Shown: piece after piece, positions 1 through 12,300 of the stretch
Layout of the letters: the number at the start of each line of letters is the position of its first letter
Position numbering within the stretch: position 1 is the stretch's first letter
Assembly (NCBI GenBank): GCA_910589415.1
Contig: OU342634.1
Coordinates: forward strand, 42,524,723-42,588,722
DNA from: Malachius bipustulatus
Taxonomy: Eukaryota; Arthropoda; Insecta; Coleoptera; Melyridae
Length of the DNA stretch: 64,000 nt
Reading direction: 5' to 3'
Translations under genes and position numbers: made by a program
The notes under the pieces: model-generated
The model's database searches: none
What the model saw: the letters and a program-made list of their open reading frames with translations, nothing else
Told to the model about the DNA's origin: nothing

Positions 1-1257
1 GATCTACACACAGTGGCCTACACACTTTTTTCCATGCCAACCTGTTTTAAGGTAGAAAACCCAACAAGTTTTTAAATAATTTGCTCTTTACGATAATAAT
101 GTATCACAAAAGTTATATATCTTTTCAAAGGTACCTAGGTAATTGTTTGTAATTTTTATAGTCGGCCGTGATATACTGCAAAGTGCTGTCAAATTTACTC
201 TGGAATCAAGAAAAAAAAAAGTTAAAGCAGTGAGTTGAAATCGAGTTGTTAGAGATTGTTTACCAACTTGACCATCCTGTCAAGTAGATTTGACAATCTT
301 TTGCAATCTTATATCATGTCCGACTATAGTGATGTATAGCCGGGAAATTTCCCCTGGGAATTTCCACTGGGAAAGGGAATCTGAACCAGAAATATAATAT
401 GTAAATGAAACTATGTACTTCTATCATTTTATCATTTTTCTGATTATTGTCCTATTGTCGAAGTCATAAAATTCAGCTGTCTAACACTTTGTTATATTTA
501 TTTGGTGGACTATACAACCTTTGAAAGCTTAAAAAAAATATAAAGTCCAGTCCTGTGTGATAAAAATGTGCATGAAGGTCTTATAAACATCTTAAAAAGT
601 CGATACAATTACTCTAAATTGGACTCTCATGATAATGAATTTAAATAGGCACGCAAATTATAATCATTATACCTACTGAAATTTGATTGAATTTTCTGGT
701 CTACGTTTTTCCATTTAACTTACCGACATTACTTGAGTTATTTTCGTAAATTTTCTGTTATTTGGTTTACTAGGTAATCTTCTATCTTAGAATAATTTTT
801 GTCATCAGTTTGATTAATTACACTGGACTTTATTTATTTTTTTTTTAACTTCCAAAAACTATTTTGGACTTTTTTAAGAAACGTTATTTGAAAGTTTCCT
901 GCCTTGGATGAATTCCAGCCTATACACAGTGAAAAAAAGTATCACCATTAAAAAACACCTGTACATTCTAAAGTATAAGCATTTGTCCCAATGGACCTTT
1001 CAATTTTAACCACTTTTATCCTAAAGTGTAATTAAAAACTACTTAAATCTGAAAATTGTATTTTGAACGAAAATCAATTATTGGAGTTTTCAAATTTCTG
1101 TTTCATAACAGTACCTACTTACAAGACAACCTGTTTCGCAGGTGACGTCATAGACCGCCCGCTGCACAGCCTATTATTATATGAACCACAGTCGGGAGTG
1201 TTGTTCGTGACAACGCCAGCCGCCAGCGAAGCTTGTTAAGGTAATCATTAAGGGGGC
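1..1257. other. AT-rich sequence without recognisable gene
   Basis: No convincing ORF or known repeat was recognised. A short GC-richer patch (about 1130-1245) contains a perfect cAMP-response-type octamer TGACGTCA at 1143-1150. The same octamer occurs at about 42178 and 53535, inside or beside repeats, so this patch may be part of an old transposon rather than a promoter. Confidence 0.5.
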
Positions 1258-1260
1258 CTA

Positions 1261-1870
1261 TACGTCTGCTTAAGTTGGAACCATATGGAAAACTTTTTTA
1301 TTGTTGGTTTTCTGAAAAAATGTATTCTTTATAAAAAGTTGTGCATGGTCCAAAACTTAAAATGCAACCATCAGATATCGATTTTTTAACCCCGTATACG
1401 AGATTTGTCAAAAAATATCAATTTAACGCAAGAGTAAAGTACCTGTATTTTCGACAATATCAAAAATTGTTAATAAAAAAAGTTGATCAGAATTGCAAAT
1501 AACATTCAAATATGCAATAACATGCAGTTGCTTAACCAATAAAAAACAGCATAAAAGCTAAACCGCTGCTGATAAACCCTATATCTTTTTGATAAAACAA
1601 ATATATTTGATGAATTGCATATTTGAATGTCATTTGCAGTGCTGATCAACTTTTTTAGTAACAATTTTTGATATTGTCAAAAATAAAGGTACTTTACTCT
1701 AAAATTTTTATTTTTTGACACACCTCGTATACGGTTAAAAAAAATCGATATCTGATGGCTGCATTTTAAGTTTTGGACCATGCACAACTTTTTATCATGA
1801 ATACATTTTTTCATAAAACCAATAATAAAAAATTTTTCCATATGGTTCTAACTTAAGCAGACACCCTGTA
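1261..1870. repeat. Palindromic MITE, family A (long-TIR mariner-like)
   Basis: About 610 bp that is almost entirely an inverted repeat. The left arm (from GTCTGCTTAAGTT near 1264 to about 1530) is matched in reverse complement by about 1600-1863. The right end reads through CACCCTGTATA, the terminal motif used by several other elements in the window; the left end has lost about 5 bp of it. The flanks show TA, as expected of the Tc1/mariner superfamily. There is no coding capacity. A half copy lies at 29420-29660. Confidence 0.8.
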
Positions 1871-1987
1871 TAAAGTACAAGGCCTGTTACCTGGTTCATA
1901 AAATTTACTGTGTACTTTTATTGCTATACCTGTTTCCTGGCCTTTTACTTTTAACATGATACAAATTTTTTTGCAACAAAAAAGCGT

Positions 1988-2660
1988 CTATTTAGATACC
2001 AAGAGGAAGTTCAAAAATAGTGTCTTATGAATTTTATGTTTCATACTCTCACCCCCAACCACCCCTATTTTGGAATTTCAAATGGCACCCCCTACCATGT
2101 GATATGTCAATTTGCAGGGAATTGCAGATTAAATACAATTAGTGCTCCATATGTTGAAATCGATTAATTTTTATGGAAGTTATAAACAAGTGAAATTCAC
2201 AATTTTCCAATCTCAGAGCAGTTTATACCTTGCAAACGTCACACATATGGATAAAATGATTTACATGTTCCTATCTAAACTATTCATGTAGTTTCAATTT
2301 TTATACAGGGTGATGCAAAATCTGTTTATTTTCACTATCTACCTTGTATAAACATTTCATCCTCACAATATGCTGCCACTTGAAAAGTTAAGATAGGGAC
2401 ATGTAAGTTGTTTTCCCATATCTTTAGAAGGTAAATTGCTACAAAAATTGCGATATTAATTTATTCATAACTTCTTTAACAATTAATTGATTTCAATACA
2501 GGGAGCATCATTGTATTTATAATGGAATTCCCTTTAAAATGACATATCACAAGGTAGGGTGCCATTTGAAATTTAAAAGTAAGTATGAGAGAGTGAAACA
2601 TAAAATCCTTTAGATACCTCTACCATTTTTGAACTTCCCCCTTGATATCGAAATAAATAG
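1988..2660. repeat. Diverged inverted-repeat element, family B
   Basis: The stretches 1988-2175 and 2475-2660 are imperfect reverse complements of each other (for example GGAAGTTCAAAAAT near 2003 against its complement near 2625-2640). The centre holds a separate TATACAGGGTGAT motif near 2304, which resembles one near 62250 and suggests a nested or composite structure. The arms have accumulated many substitutions, so this is an old copy. The short ORFs here are accidental. Confidence 0.6.
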
Positions 2661-3346
2661 TTGTTTGTGTGGAAGGGACCGCGTAAGAGTGACTTACCCC
2701 ATGGTGCCAGAAAAGCTTGACGGCCCTGAGTGCATGTATGCTTCAGCAAATAACGGGCCTGTTGCAAGAATTGCACTATTTTTTGCTTTTCCTATTTTAC
2801 ATTCCGAAGTAGGAATGGGAAAAGTAACTTACATGTGCTGGTGGTCAAATTTGGATCTGATGCAGCAATCCTTTCCATAGAGGTTGCAACACCAGGGGGA
2901 GATTCGTTATCACAGGTTTACTGATGTGGTCTGATCAGTACAAGACCTCTCTTTTATGAACTCTTCAATTTTTTGTTAGCTTTCTAAATTATGAGTATTT
3001 ACAGTAGCAAGAAATAATAAAAATTCACAAAAATAAATTAAAACACTGACCTGTCAATGTGTGAGGTATTGAACACAGAAACCAGAAACTTAATTTGAAA
3101 CTTGCCGGCAGTGGCTAAATAAATGGGCTCTATCAAGCATTATATCCTACTGATAAAGCTATTTTTCAAGTCGGTAAACACACTGCAATAGGTCAGGTTG
3201 AGGATGTGGTGGAATTGGTTAATACCTGATTGGACTTCTGAATTATAAAGAAAATGTCAAAAGTGTGATAATTGTATTAGTAGGTAGTAAGTAGCAACTC
3301 ATGGCGGTTAAATTTGATTTTAAAGTAATTATTATTTGAGACAAGT

Positions 3347-3774
3347 TTTCTTAATAACATGCGAATATTTAAGGAGGTTATTCTTGGGTCAATTTTGAGA
3401 AAAAAACTTTATATGAACGTGTGTCCTAAAAGTCTTAACTTTTGAACTACAGGGTGCTAAAATTTAAAGAAAAAAACTTGTTTTTTATTATAACTGTGAT
3501 ATTAGCCTAGATATTTTTTTGAAATTTGGTACACGCCTTCTATGCATCAACATGCATTTCATGAGGCGAAAACAATTTTAGTACTTTTACCAGTGGCATC
3601 TGTACGGGTTTTGAATTAAATGTTTTTGAAGAAAAATATGTTACGCCACTGCTTTTTCTTAAAGTAAAAATTATTTTTGAAGTCCCCATCCCTTTCCAAG
3701 CAAACGTGGTCTCTTGATTTTTTTCCGTTTGACGTACTGTTTTTGCATAAAAAAATAAAACTCAATCATTAACA
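3347..3774. repeat. Left terminal inverted repeat of the mariner-like element
   Basis: This 428 bp stretch is matched in reverse complement by 5126-5555. The inner end is ATTAACA near 3774, paired with TGTTAAT at 5126. It contains an internal CAGGGTG near 3451, mirrored at about 5442, and the right outer end carries the same motif again, so each arm may itself have grown by nesting. Confidence 0.88.
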
Positions 3775-3923
3775 CCGCGGTAGACCACTTATAAGAACAA
3801 TAACTTTGAACAGTTTATTTAAGAAAATAATTTTTAAACTGTAAAATTATGGAAAAAAAAGTAATCTACATACATTTTGGAATAGTAACAGAAAATTGAT
3901 AACTAAACGCACAACGAAACAAA

Positions 3924-4990
3924 TTAAATCAGGTGTTGGAAATGTCCACCTCCTGCAAGTATGCATGCCTCAGCTCTTCTTCTCATCGACTCGCGTACTC
4001 TTCGGAAAATACCTGGATAGTTTCGCAACAAACTATGATGCGGTTACTCAACTGCTCTTCAGTATGAATTGGTGTGTTATAAACCAATGTTTTAAGATGA
4101 CCCCACAGGAAATAATCTAAACTATTGAGGTCCGGGGACCTAGGTGGCCATGCCTGTGGTCCGCCGCGACCGATCCAGCGATTGTAGTAATTTTGGTTTA
4201 AATATTCGCGCGCCAGAGCACTGAAGTGGGCTGGTGCCCCGTCGTGCATAAACCATAGTCGATTTCGTACTAAAATGGGAACATCCTCAATCAACGCTGG
4301 CAATTCTTCTTCGAGAAACTGTCGGTAATTATGCCCATTCAACCTCTCACGAAGAAAATAAGGTCCAATTAAATAATCACCGCATATTCCAACCCACACG
4401 TTAACGGAAAATCGCCCCTGGTGATGGAATTCCAAGATTGAATGTGGGTTTTCTTCAGCCCAAAAATGATTATTGTGGAAGTTTTGGATGGCGTTTCTTG
4501 AAAAATTGACCTCATCGGTGAATAAAATTTCAGTGTCAAATAAGGGATTTTCATTCACTTTTTGAAGAAACCATCGGCAAAAGTTCATTCGTAATGGAAA
4601 GTCGCGAGGCAGTAGGGCCTGAATCCGTTGGAAATGGTAAGGATATAATAAAAAGTCATGGAGAATTTTCCAAACAAGAATATGTGAGAAATTCAAATTG
4701 TTCCCAATTTTTCGTGTACTTAATTCTGGATCTTCCTCAACTGCATTCAAAATTGCTACCTCAATTTCCGGAGTCCTTACAGTACGTTGAACTCCTTTTA
4801 GATGATTATCTAGTTCAAAACTTCCCTTTTCACACAACCTTCTATGAATGTTTGAAAATGTTCGTTCATCCGGAATATTTCTATTTGGAAAGCGGTCTTC
4901 ATACAACCGTCTGGCTTGCAGTGCGTTACCGTCAGCAAGCCCATACATGTAATGTATGTCTGCAAGTTCTGAATTCGTAAATTGGACCAT
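3924..4990 (-). pseudogene. DD41D mariner-superfamily transposase, frameshifted near the C-terminus
   Basis: The product would cut and rejoin the element's own ends. The first frame runs from ATG at 4990 to a stop at 3983 (335 residues). An N-terminal helix-turn-helix region begins MVQFTNSELADIH, and three catalytic-site motifs follow: FTDE (D159), MHDGAPAH (D250) and SPDLNSLDYFLWG (D292 is the third acid). The spacing from D250 to D292 leaves 41 residues, which is the DD41D class. Around 4012-4018 a one-base frameshift moves the reading into another frame. That frame continues with the family-typical ending (RRRAEACI, then GGGHF) to a stop at 3924. About 30 residues are therefore lost from the main frame, while the catalytic triad is intact. 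SLD replaces the usual PLD/PSD at the third acid. The plus-strand ORF at 4594-4980 is its antisense shadow. Confidence 0.9.
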
Positions 4991-5125
4991 GTTTTATTAA
5001 TAATGTATTGTTAATTTTAATGACTTAAATACGTGACAACTAAACTAGGTAGAAAACTGTCAAAACTTTTATGTTTACAAAACAAAATCTGCTTCTTACC
5101 AAATACCTAGATCGTTTTTAATACT

Positions 5126-5555
5126 TGTTAATGATTGAGTTTTATTTTTTTATGCAAAAACTATACGTCAAACGGAAAAAATCAAGAGACCACATTTGCT
5201 TGGAAAGGGATGGGGACTTCAAAAATAATTTTTACTTTAAGAAAAAGCAGTGGCGTAACATATTTTTCTTCAAAAACATTTAATTCAAAACCCGTTCAGA
5301 CGCCACTGGTAAAAGTACTAAAATTGTTTTCGCCTCATGAAATGCATGTTGATGCATAGAAGGCGTGTACCAAATTTCAAAAAAATATCTAGGCTAATAT
5401 CACAGTTATAATAAAAAACAAGTTTTTTTCTTTAAATTTTAACACCCTGTAGTTCAAAAGTTAAGACTTTTAGGACACACGTTCATATAAAGTTTTTTTC
5501 TCAAAATTGACCCAAGAAAAAAATATTATACAAATATTCGCATGTTATTAAGAAA
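5126..5555. repeat. Right terminal inverted repeat of the mariner-like element
   Basis: Reverse complement of 3347-3774, about 430 bp. It continues outward into CACCCTGTATA, the presumed genuine terminus and TA target. The ORF that runs through it on the plus strand is accidental. Confidence 0.88.
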
Positions 5556-5563
5556 CACCCTGT

Positions 5564-6039
5564 ATACATCATTTTTTCTGATACTTCTGATCATTTATCA
5601 CCGTTTTTAGGTGATGGATGACAATATAAATGTCATACAAAATGATACACAATTTTTTTAAAACTAATTAAAATAAAAAAAATTTACCATCATGTACGTT
5701 ATATTATTTTTTACTCCTGATAGAATGAACTCCAAAAATTAAAGACAAAATGTTTAATTATAATTTAATATAAAATTCTTGTGCTAATCAACATCAGATC
5801 TTCGTTTACTAACGAAGGTTTTGATAATCACACACCATTGCATTATTTGTTTTTTGTAGCTTACGAATAAATATACAAAATTACGAAACTTCAAGTATTA
5901 TTAATTGATGTACCCCTTAGAAATTAACAAATTGAGCTAAATCTCTACAAATTAATGGATATTTTTCATCTAGAATCCCACCGAGTACATACAACTAAAG
6001 CTCTTAATGACCGTGGACATAATTTTACGATCATTACAC
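5564..6039. other. CLASRP 3' flank and probable 3' UTR
   Basis: AT-rich sequence between the transposon and the CLASRP stop codon. On the minus strand, two ATTAAA variants of the poly(A) signal lie at 5753-5758 and 5764-5769, about 270 bp past the stop. No canonical AATAAA on that strand was noticed. There are no ORFs worth reporting. Confidence 0.45.
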
Positions 6040-6341
6040 TCAATAATCAACTAAAGCCCTTGGTCCTCTCTGCTTATTATAATTCCCTCCCCTACTTTGA
6101 CAGGAACCATATTCTCTTCTCTCCCGGAAGTCCCCTTCGTTAGTTCCTCCTCGGTCCATGTCCCTGTAGCCGTAGTCTCTACTCGTAGGACCGTGGTACC
6201 GCTTTGGTGAGTACCTTCGAGCAGGTGATTGTCGTCTGGTATAATCTCTGCTTCGCTCTTCCATATCACACTTTTGTTCTCGCTGAAACGGTTCTCGATT
6301 CTGCCTTTCTCGATCATACCTCTCCCTCTCACTTGTTCTCT
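6040..6341 (-). CDS. CLASRP: CLASRP coding exon 12 (C-terminus)
   Basis: Residues 715-814 and the stop. It reads ERTSERERYDRERQNREPFQ, then RRQSPARRYSPKRYHGP, and ends near GPRALVDY before TGA at 6042-6040. The acceptor CTTTCAG and phase fit exon 11. Confidence 0.87.
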
Positions 6342-9300
6342 CTGAAAGAATATTATGAAATTGAGAACAATTACAGCAATAGTGAACAATTAATAAAAAC
6401 ATGATGGGATATAAAAACTTGTATTTCTGATATGTTTTTAACAGCATGTAGAACCCTACAAAAACATTGTTTTTTATATCAGGTGATCCACAAAGTTTTT
6501 CATCAACTAGTGCCTTGGAAAAAATGAAGCATGTCTGCCAGTCTGTCAGATAAAATGCAAACTATTGGTAGGTGTGTTCAGGTGCAATGAGCTCAGACAT
6601 GACTGCAATAGCTATCTCTCTCTTCCAAGGCACTCTAACTAAAAGTGAATAAAAACTATTTAACTAAAACTTTGATAGTAAACCTCTACAGAATATTTAT
6701 ATTTATTTACAAATTATATGTATAACATAAAATGATTTATACTGAGCTGATTTATAAAAATCTTAAAAACAAGATGCATCTGGTTTTTGGGAACAAGATG
6801 GGGATATCCGAATAGAATATGGGCTTTACTGCCGACGTGTAAGCAGTTTTCACTGTTACACACTGTACATGAAATATATGAAAACCAAAAATATATGGAC
6901 AACATAATTTTCCAGAGGAACTTGCCCTCTTAACAAATGGCCGCCGTTAGAGGCACAAGCCTCATTTTTATCATATTTATGTATTGTGTGCAATGTCAAA
7001 TTTATCAAATGTGGGCATATGAGTGCAAAATAGGCATTGGTAGCACCAAGATTTGTCATTGCTGTCATTGGTCATTCTGCGTAAACATTGTTATCTGTCG
7101 AAACTCACCAAGTGCACAATAGTGAGTAAGTCAATAAAAAGAAGAACTGTTATCTGTCATGTTTATAAATATTTGACATTGGTTGAAATTAAGGAGCACT
7201 GTTAATTCTTCTTGGTTGAAATTAAAACAGCAGAAAGTCAAAATAAATAAATAAAAATTGACAGATCGAACACGCAATAAAGCTTGTATCAAATCAAATT
7301 AAAACTGAATTAATCAAAAAGTAGACCAAGAATTAGATAAATCAAAGGTCTGAGTTAGAATTCCGGATAAAAAGAATACAATCAAATCAAGTAATTCCTT
7401 CACTGCAGCTGACAAATAACTAAAAAAAAATACCTTGCAGTAACCCTAGAGACTATGTCAGGAATTGGAAGCAGTCGAAGCTGTTTGAACATGAAATTGA
7501 GTCTTCAGAGCAATCCGGCCCACCCTCAAAGACAAGGAACCAGTCCCGAAACCGCGGTAACTCCGCCCAAATGCGATTCCGAGAATTGCACAGATCCGGG
7601 AATACGTCCAAACATCGATAACGCGGTACCATCCGTAATGACGTCAGAAAAAGAGGAGCTCTCGAAAGGGATATCCATGATCGATGTCAACGATGATGGG
7701 ACTTTCTTCAAAAGGAAAATCAAGTTCATACTCGAATTGCTTGATGGGATCAGCGGCTCCCGAAACAAATATTCATGAGGCAGCTTCAAAAAGATTATGA
7801 AGATGCTCTTCAGTTTGGACACAGAGATGCCCGGTACTTTAGAAACCTCGTGTCGATGCTAGGGGAGTGTCTATTAAAAAAGGAAATTATGTCACTATTA
7901 TTGATGACCAGGTCATCGACGGCTGAAGCTTTGGCTAGAGGTCTCGAAATGTTACTGGACAGTGCGGACGTTGAGGATATCAAAGTGTTTGCTTTGCAGA
8001 TCAATTTATTAGGAACTGTGATCTCAAAAGATTTAGTACATCCGTTGCTTATAAAAGTACGGAATTTGCTGAAAAACCAAAATGACCTGTCAGAGAACTG
8101 TCGTTTAGGGTTGCTATTCTCGCTCGATTTGTTTACCTTTTCTGGCAAGCTTTCGCCCAAATTGAAAACTTATTACTCTGAACAACTCGGATGGTTAGAA
8201 TAAAGTGAGTTTATTAAGAGTTGTTGTTATTAAAGCAAATCTTCATTGTAGTAGATTAGTGGTGTAATAATACAAAATAAAAAAAGCACCTATTTCCATA
8301 GGTTGAAAAATCCAAGTCTGATTTATCCAGCAAATATTGTTATATCTTTTAGAAATCTTGCATACCTACATCTTAATATGCCATACCTGTATTCCTGGAT
8401 CTATACTGATATCTCGCAGTTGATCGATTGTCACACTCCTGGCTTCTTTCCCTGCTTCCTCTACTTCTTTCCCTGCTTCCTCTACTTCTTTCTCCGCTTC
8501 CTCTACTTCTCTCTCTGCTCCCTCTACTCCTTTCTCTGCACCCAATACTCGTTGTTTCCTTGCTACCTCTGTTCAGTTCTCTGCTATCCCGGTTCTTATC
8601 TGCGCTTCCCCAATTTCTGTCTCTACTGTTCTGCTTTCTCTCCCTGACGTCCCGACTCCTCTCCGTACTTTCCATATTCCTCTCTCTGCTTCTTTCCCTA
8701 CTTTCTCGTTTCTTTTCAGGACTACTCCGTTTTCTATTGGGGCGGCTCTTCCCCTCACTGTTGTGCTCCTCGCTGGATGTACTACTCTTGCTCTTACTGC
8801 GATAGTTACGAGCGCTACGTTGAGAGGTAGGGCTTCCCGATTCGCTCGCAGAACTTGAGCTCTCATCACTGTCATAGGCGTGACGCTTCTCTCTTTGCCT
8901 AAATACACATACAAAGAGTTAGTTTCATGTTAAATTTATGTAGGGTGTAAATTAATAAGTGCAAACAAAAGGACCCCGTGGATCATTGTGAAAATTGGCT
9001 CCCAGTGAATTTTGTCGTAATTTTTGGAGACTAAAAGTATCCATGGGCATAACCCCACAAAAACTCTTCTTCTCGAGATATTCACCTCTGAAGATGAATT
9101 TGTTTCATCATTATAGTTACGCATGTATTTTTAAATATTGGCCGCTTGTTTTAGAGAGAAATGTTAGCTGAATCATTCGTTAAGATTGAAAAGCTGGTTC
9201 TGTTATTGCTGAAGTTACATTTAAATTTTGTTGAGCCATTTTCAAGAAAATCTGAAAAAGTTTACAATTTGTAGTGTCATTTTTGTAATAGCCTTGACTT

Positions 9301-12300
9301 TAAAATTTGACATTTTTATACCAGTTTCGACGTGTTTGTTATAATTTTTGATTGTTAAAGTCAATACAGTCTCAAAAATGACACCACAAATAGAAAAGTT
9401 TCTCCAGTTTTCTGGAAAATGGGTCCAAAGATTTAAAATGTAAATACAGCAACAGAAGCAGCTTTTTAATCTTAACAAACAATGTACTGTCTGTACACTG
9501 AGAGTTGTCTGTTGTGATAACTAAGGATACATCATCTCGTTATGTTTCTTACACCTTCTATTGCATTGCATAGTCAATCGAGTTAAAATGGGACGTATTG
9601 TCAGAAATACGTTTGAATCGTCAGCATTTCTAAAAAGACAGCGTTAAATATACTAATGAAGTGTGTGTTGTGATTTGAAACGTTTTTAATACGAAATTAG
9701 CAGAATTACCTGTGATATTGCACGGTGTGATAAACTATGAGTAACTTATTAATTGCGCGAATGCCTAAAAATCTATTTCCTTTTTTTGCCTGGGAAACGA
9801 TTGAACTCCCTAGTACGTGGTCTTGTGGTTAAATTGCTGGAATATTTTACTAGCAGAATAAGAAAACGGAGGTGTTATTCTTTCTTTTAAACGGCAACCA
9901 GCAGGTAGGTGACATGATATTTCTATCATGATGATAACAATAATTATTATCATTCTTATTTACTTGTCGAAATAATATATTTGTAGGATATTCATTATTC
10001 CTCAACACACGCCACTGACACGAACTGCGATACCACATCTGGTTCGACTTAGAAATAAGTGTACGAATCAAATCGAATTAAATGAAATTGTTTAGTCAGA
10101 ATCAGTGTAGCATGACAACAGACAACACTCAGTGGACAGATAGTATGTAAGATTTCTCTAAAAAATAATTAGAGGAAGCCAACATTTAAAAATAAATGCA
10201 TGACTGTCATAAAAGAAAAAATCTTGTTAAGATCTCTGTTAAGATTGTAATCAGTAAATTGCAAAAATATACAGGTCAATTTTGATTGGAAAGAAATTTA
10301 AATAATTTAACTGAGCTGAAGATTTAATAATTTTTCTTGCAAATACTCTATGGATTCTGGATATAAAACTTGCACATTTTAGATTCTTAAAAGGCATCAA
10401 AAACTAATTAGAGATTGAGGCAAAAATTCAAGTTTAAAGATAAACAATTATGTAACAGGAGGATTTCTGTTGAAATATGAAAATTTAAATTTTGTCAGAT
10501 AATCGAGTCAGTTTACCATGACTTATGAACTAATTACCGGAAAGTTTACTGTGTACAGAAGAATATATATTAATGGTAACTTCTGAAAATGTTCAGGTTT
10601 CCAGGTAAAATCTTAAAAAAAGAGGGAGTCTCGGTCTTAACTGTGTAAGACATAGTCGCTCCACTCTGGTAATTTGGCTTCGAGAACGAGCTCATTCAGC
10701 CAGAGACACATTTGTATAGAAATAATAGTTTTATAAACCAATACAAACGACCAAGCCAAGCTGGGATTCGAACCACAGATGTTTGGCAGCATGAACGGTT
10801 TCAGTCAGTGACCTTAACCGCTGCACCACCACCCGTGCTAGGTAAAATCTTGATTTCGTCTGTGGTTCTGTACCAAACAAAATAATCATACATAAACTGT
10901 CTTAAAAATAATGTAAGCCATTTTTCGTAACTGGAACAATGATAATTTGCTTATATAAACAATAACCGCAAATAAACTAGGCCTAAAGTACCACCTTTTT
11001 CTCAATTTAATTGCCATTTCTCGTAATTCCTCTTTTCTGCTCAATTGTTCTTGTTTTTCTCGTTCGGTTTTCATTTGCTCTGCAATTTTGTCCGCTTTAT
11101 CTGAAAGATAGATCAAAAAAATGATGTCATATGGCATTTACATGCTTTCATTCACTGGCAAACACCAAATAGGATATTCAGTATAGAGAAAGTGAAACAT
11201 TACTTTTAGTTCATGTTCAAAATAATAATAATAATTAATAAAAAAAGAAAACATTAAATTATCAACAATTTTTTTTTAAAACTACTCAAACATCAATAAT
11301 AATTATTCATTTACTAGGTCAGATTTTTTAGTACTCCCAGTCTGTTTCTTATCAAGTACCATCATTGAAATTTCTCTTTCTCTTTACTAAATTTCCTATT
11401 TTCCACATGTCCATGACCCATTATACCGTGTGTCCCCGGATAGGTGAAACGACTCTTATAAAAGACAAAAATTTGTTGATTTTAATTTTAATTTTTTAGG
11501 GCTCAGCCCCTGCTTGGCTGAAGAATAATTTCTAACAAAATTTTAGTTTTGAAAAATCAAGCATGCCTTGGAAATTTCCAAGAAACCGGTTTTTCTATTG
11601 AGTAAAGTGCCTTTTATGTGGCAAATACGAAAAAATGTTATTTGAAAAAGTTGTTCAGAATCAATATTTAGGTCCCTATACCAAATTTCAAAGCCATAGG
11701 TCAACTTTGATCTTTTACATTTACTTTTATGTTTATTTTACAAATCAAAGAATTTCATTTGTAACAAAGACTGATATTGACAGATTGCTATTGTTATGGA
11801 TACAATTTGGTTTTTCCAGGGCAGTCATTGTTACAAATTATGAAATTCTTTGATTTGTGAAATTAACATAAAAATAAATGAAAAAAATAAAAGTTGACCT
11901 ATGGCTTTGAAATTTGGTATAGGGACCTAAATATTGATTCTAAACAACTTTTACAAATAACATTTTGTCGTATTTGCCACATAAAAGGAATTTTACTCAA
12001 CAGAAAAACCGGTTTCTTGGAAATTTCCAGGGCATGCTTGATTTTTCAAAACTAAAATTTTATTAGAAATTATTCTTTAGCCAAGCAGGGCTGAACCCCA
12101 AAAAATTAAAATTGAAATCAAAAAATTTTTGTCTTTTATAAGAGTCGTTTCACCTATCCGGGGACACACGGTATATAATTTACACTTTCAGTCATTCTCA
12201 AACTTATTTGTACTGAGTTGGTATAGGCACTATTTTAATGATGAAATAAATTACCAACTCAATACACATGTTTCATGATAGACCATCATTATGTAAAAGT

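Larger units (their letters stand above)
3347..5563 (-). mobile_element. Mariner-superfamily transposon with ~430 bp terminal inverted repeats
   Basis: The element consists of a transposase gene (minus strand) between two long, well-conserved inverted repeats, 3347-3774 and 5126-5555. The right repeat runs out through AGAAACACCCTGTA, so the true right end is probably near 5561-5563 at a TA. On the left, the outermost ~10 bp no longer match. The arms are about 95% alike by eye, so the insertion is fairly recent. Long repeats of this kind are known in some Tc1/mariner families. The transposase carries a late frameshift, so this copy is probably not autonomous. Confidence 0.88.

Noticed and set aside
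4594..4980. 128-residue plus-strand ORF
   Set aside because: It is the antisense of the transposase gene; the minus-strand frame has the catalytic motifs.
6051..6389. 112-residue minus-strand ORF in the CLASRP last exon
   Set aside because: Out of frame with the conserved reading; the 6341-6040 exon in the other frame continues CLASRP correctly.
8303..8805. Leucine/serine-rich plus-strand ORFs resembling a membrane protein
   Set aside because: They are antisense images of the RS/RE repeat exon of CLASRP, which splices in phase with its neighbours.
10764..10828. tRNA gene (A and B boxes present)
   Set aside because: The boxes belong to a SINE head with a long non-tRNA body, a poly(A) tail and target duplications; no full cloverleaf.
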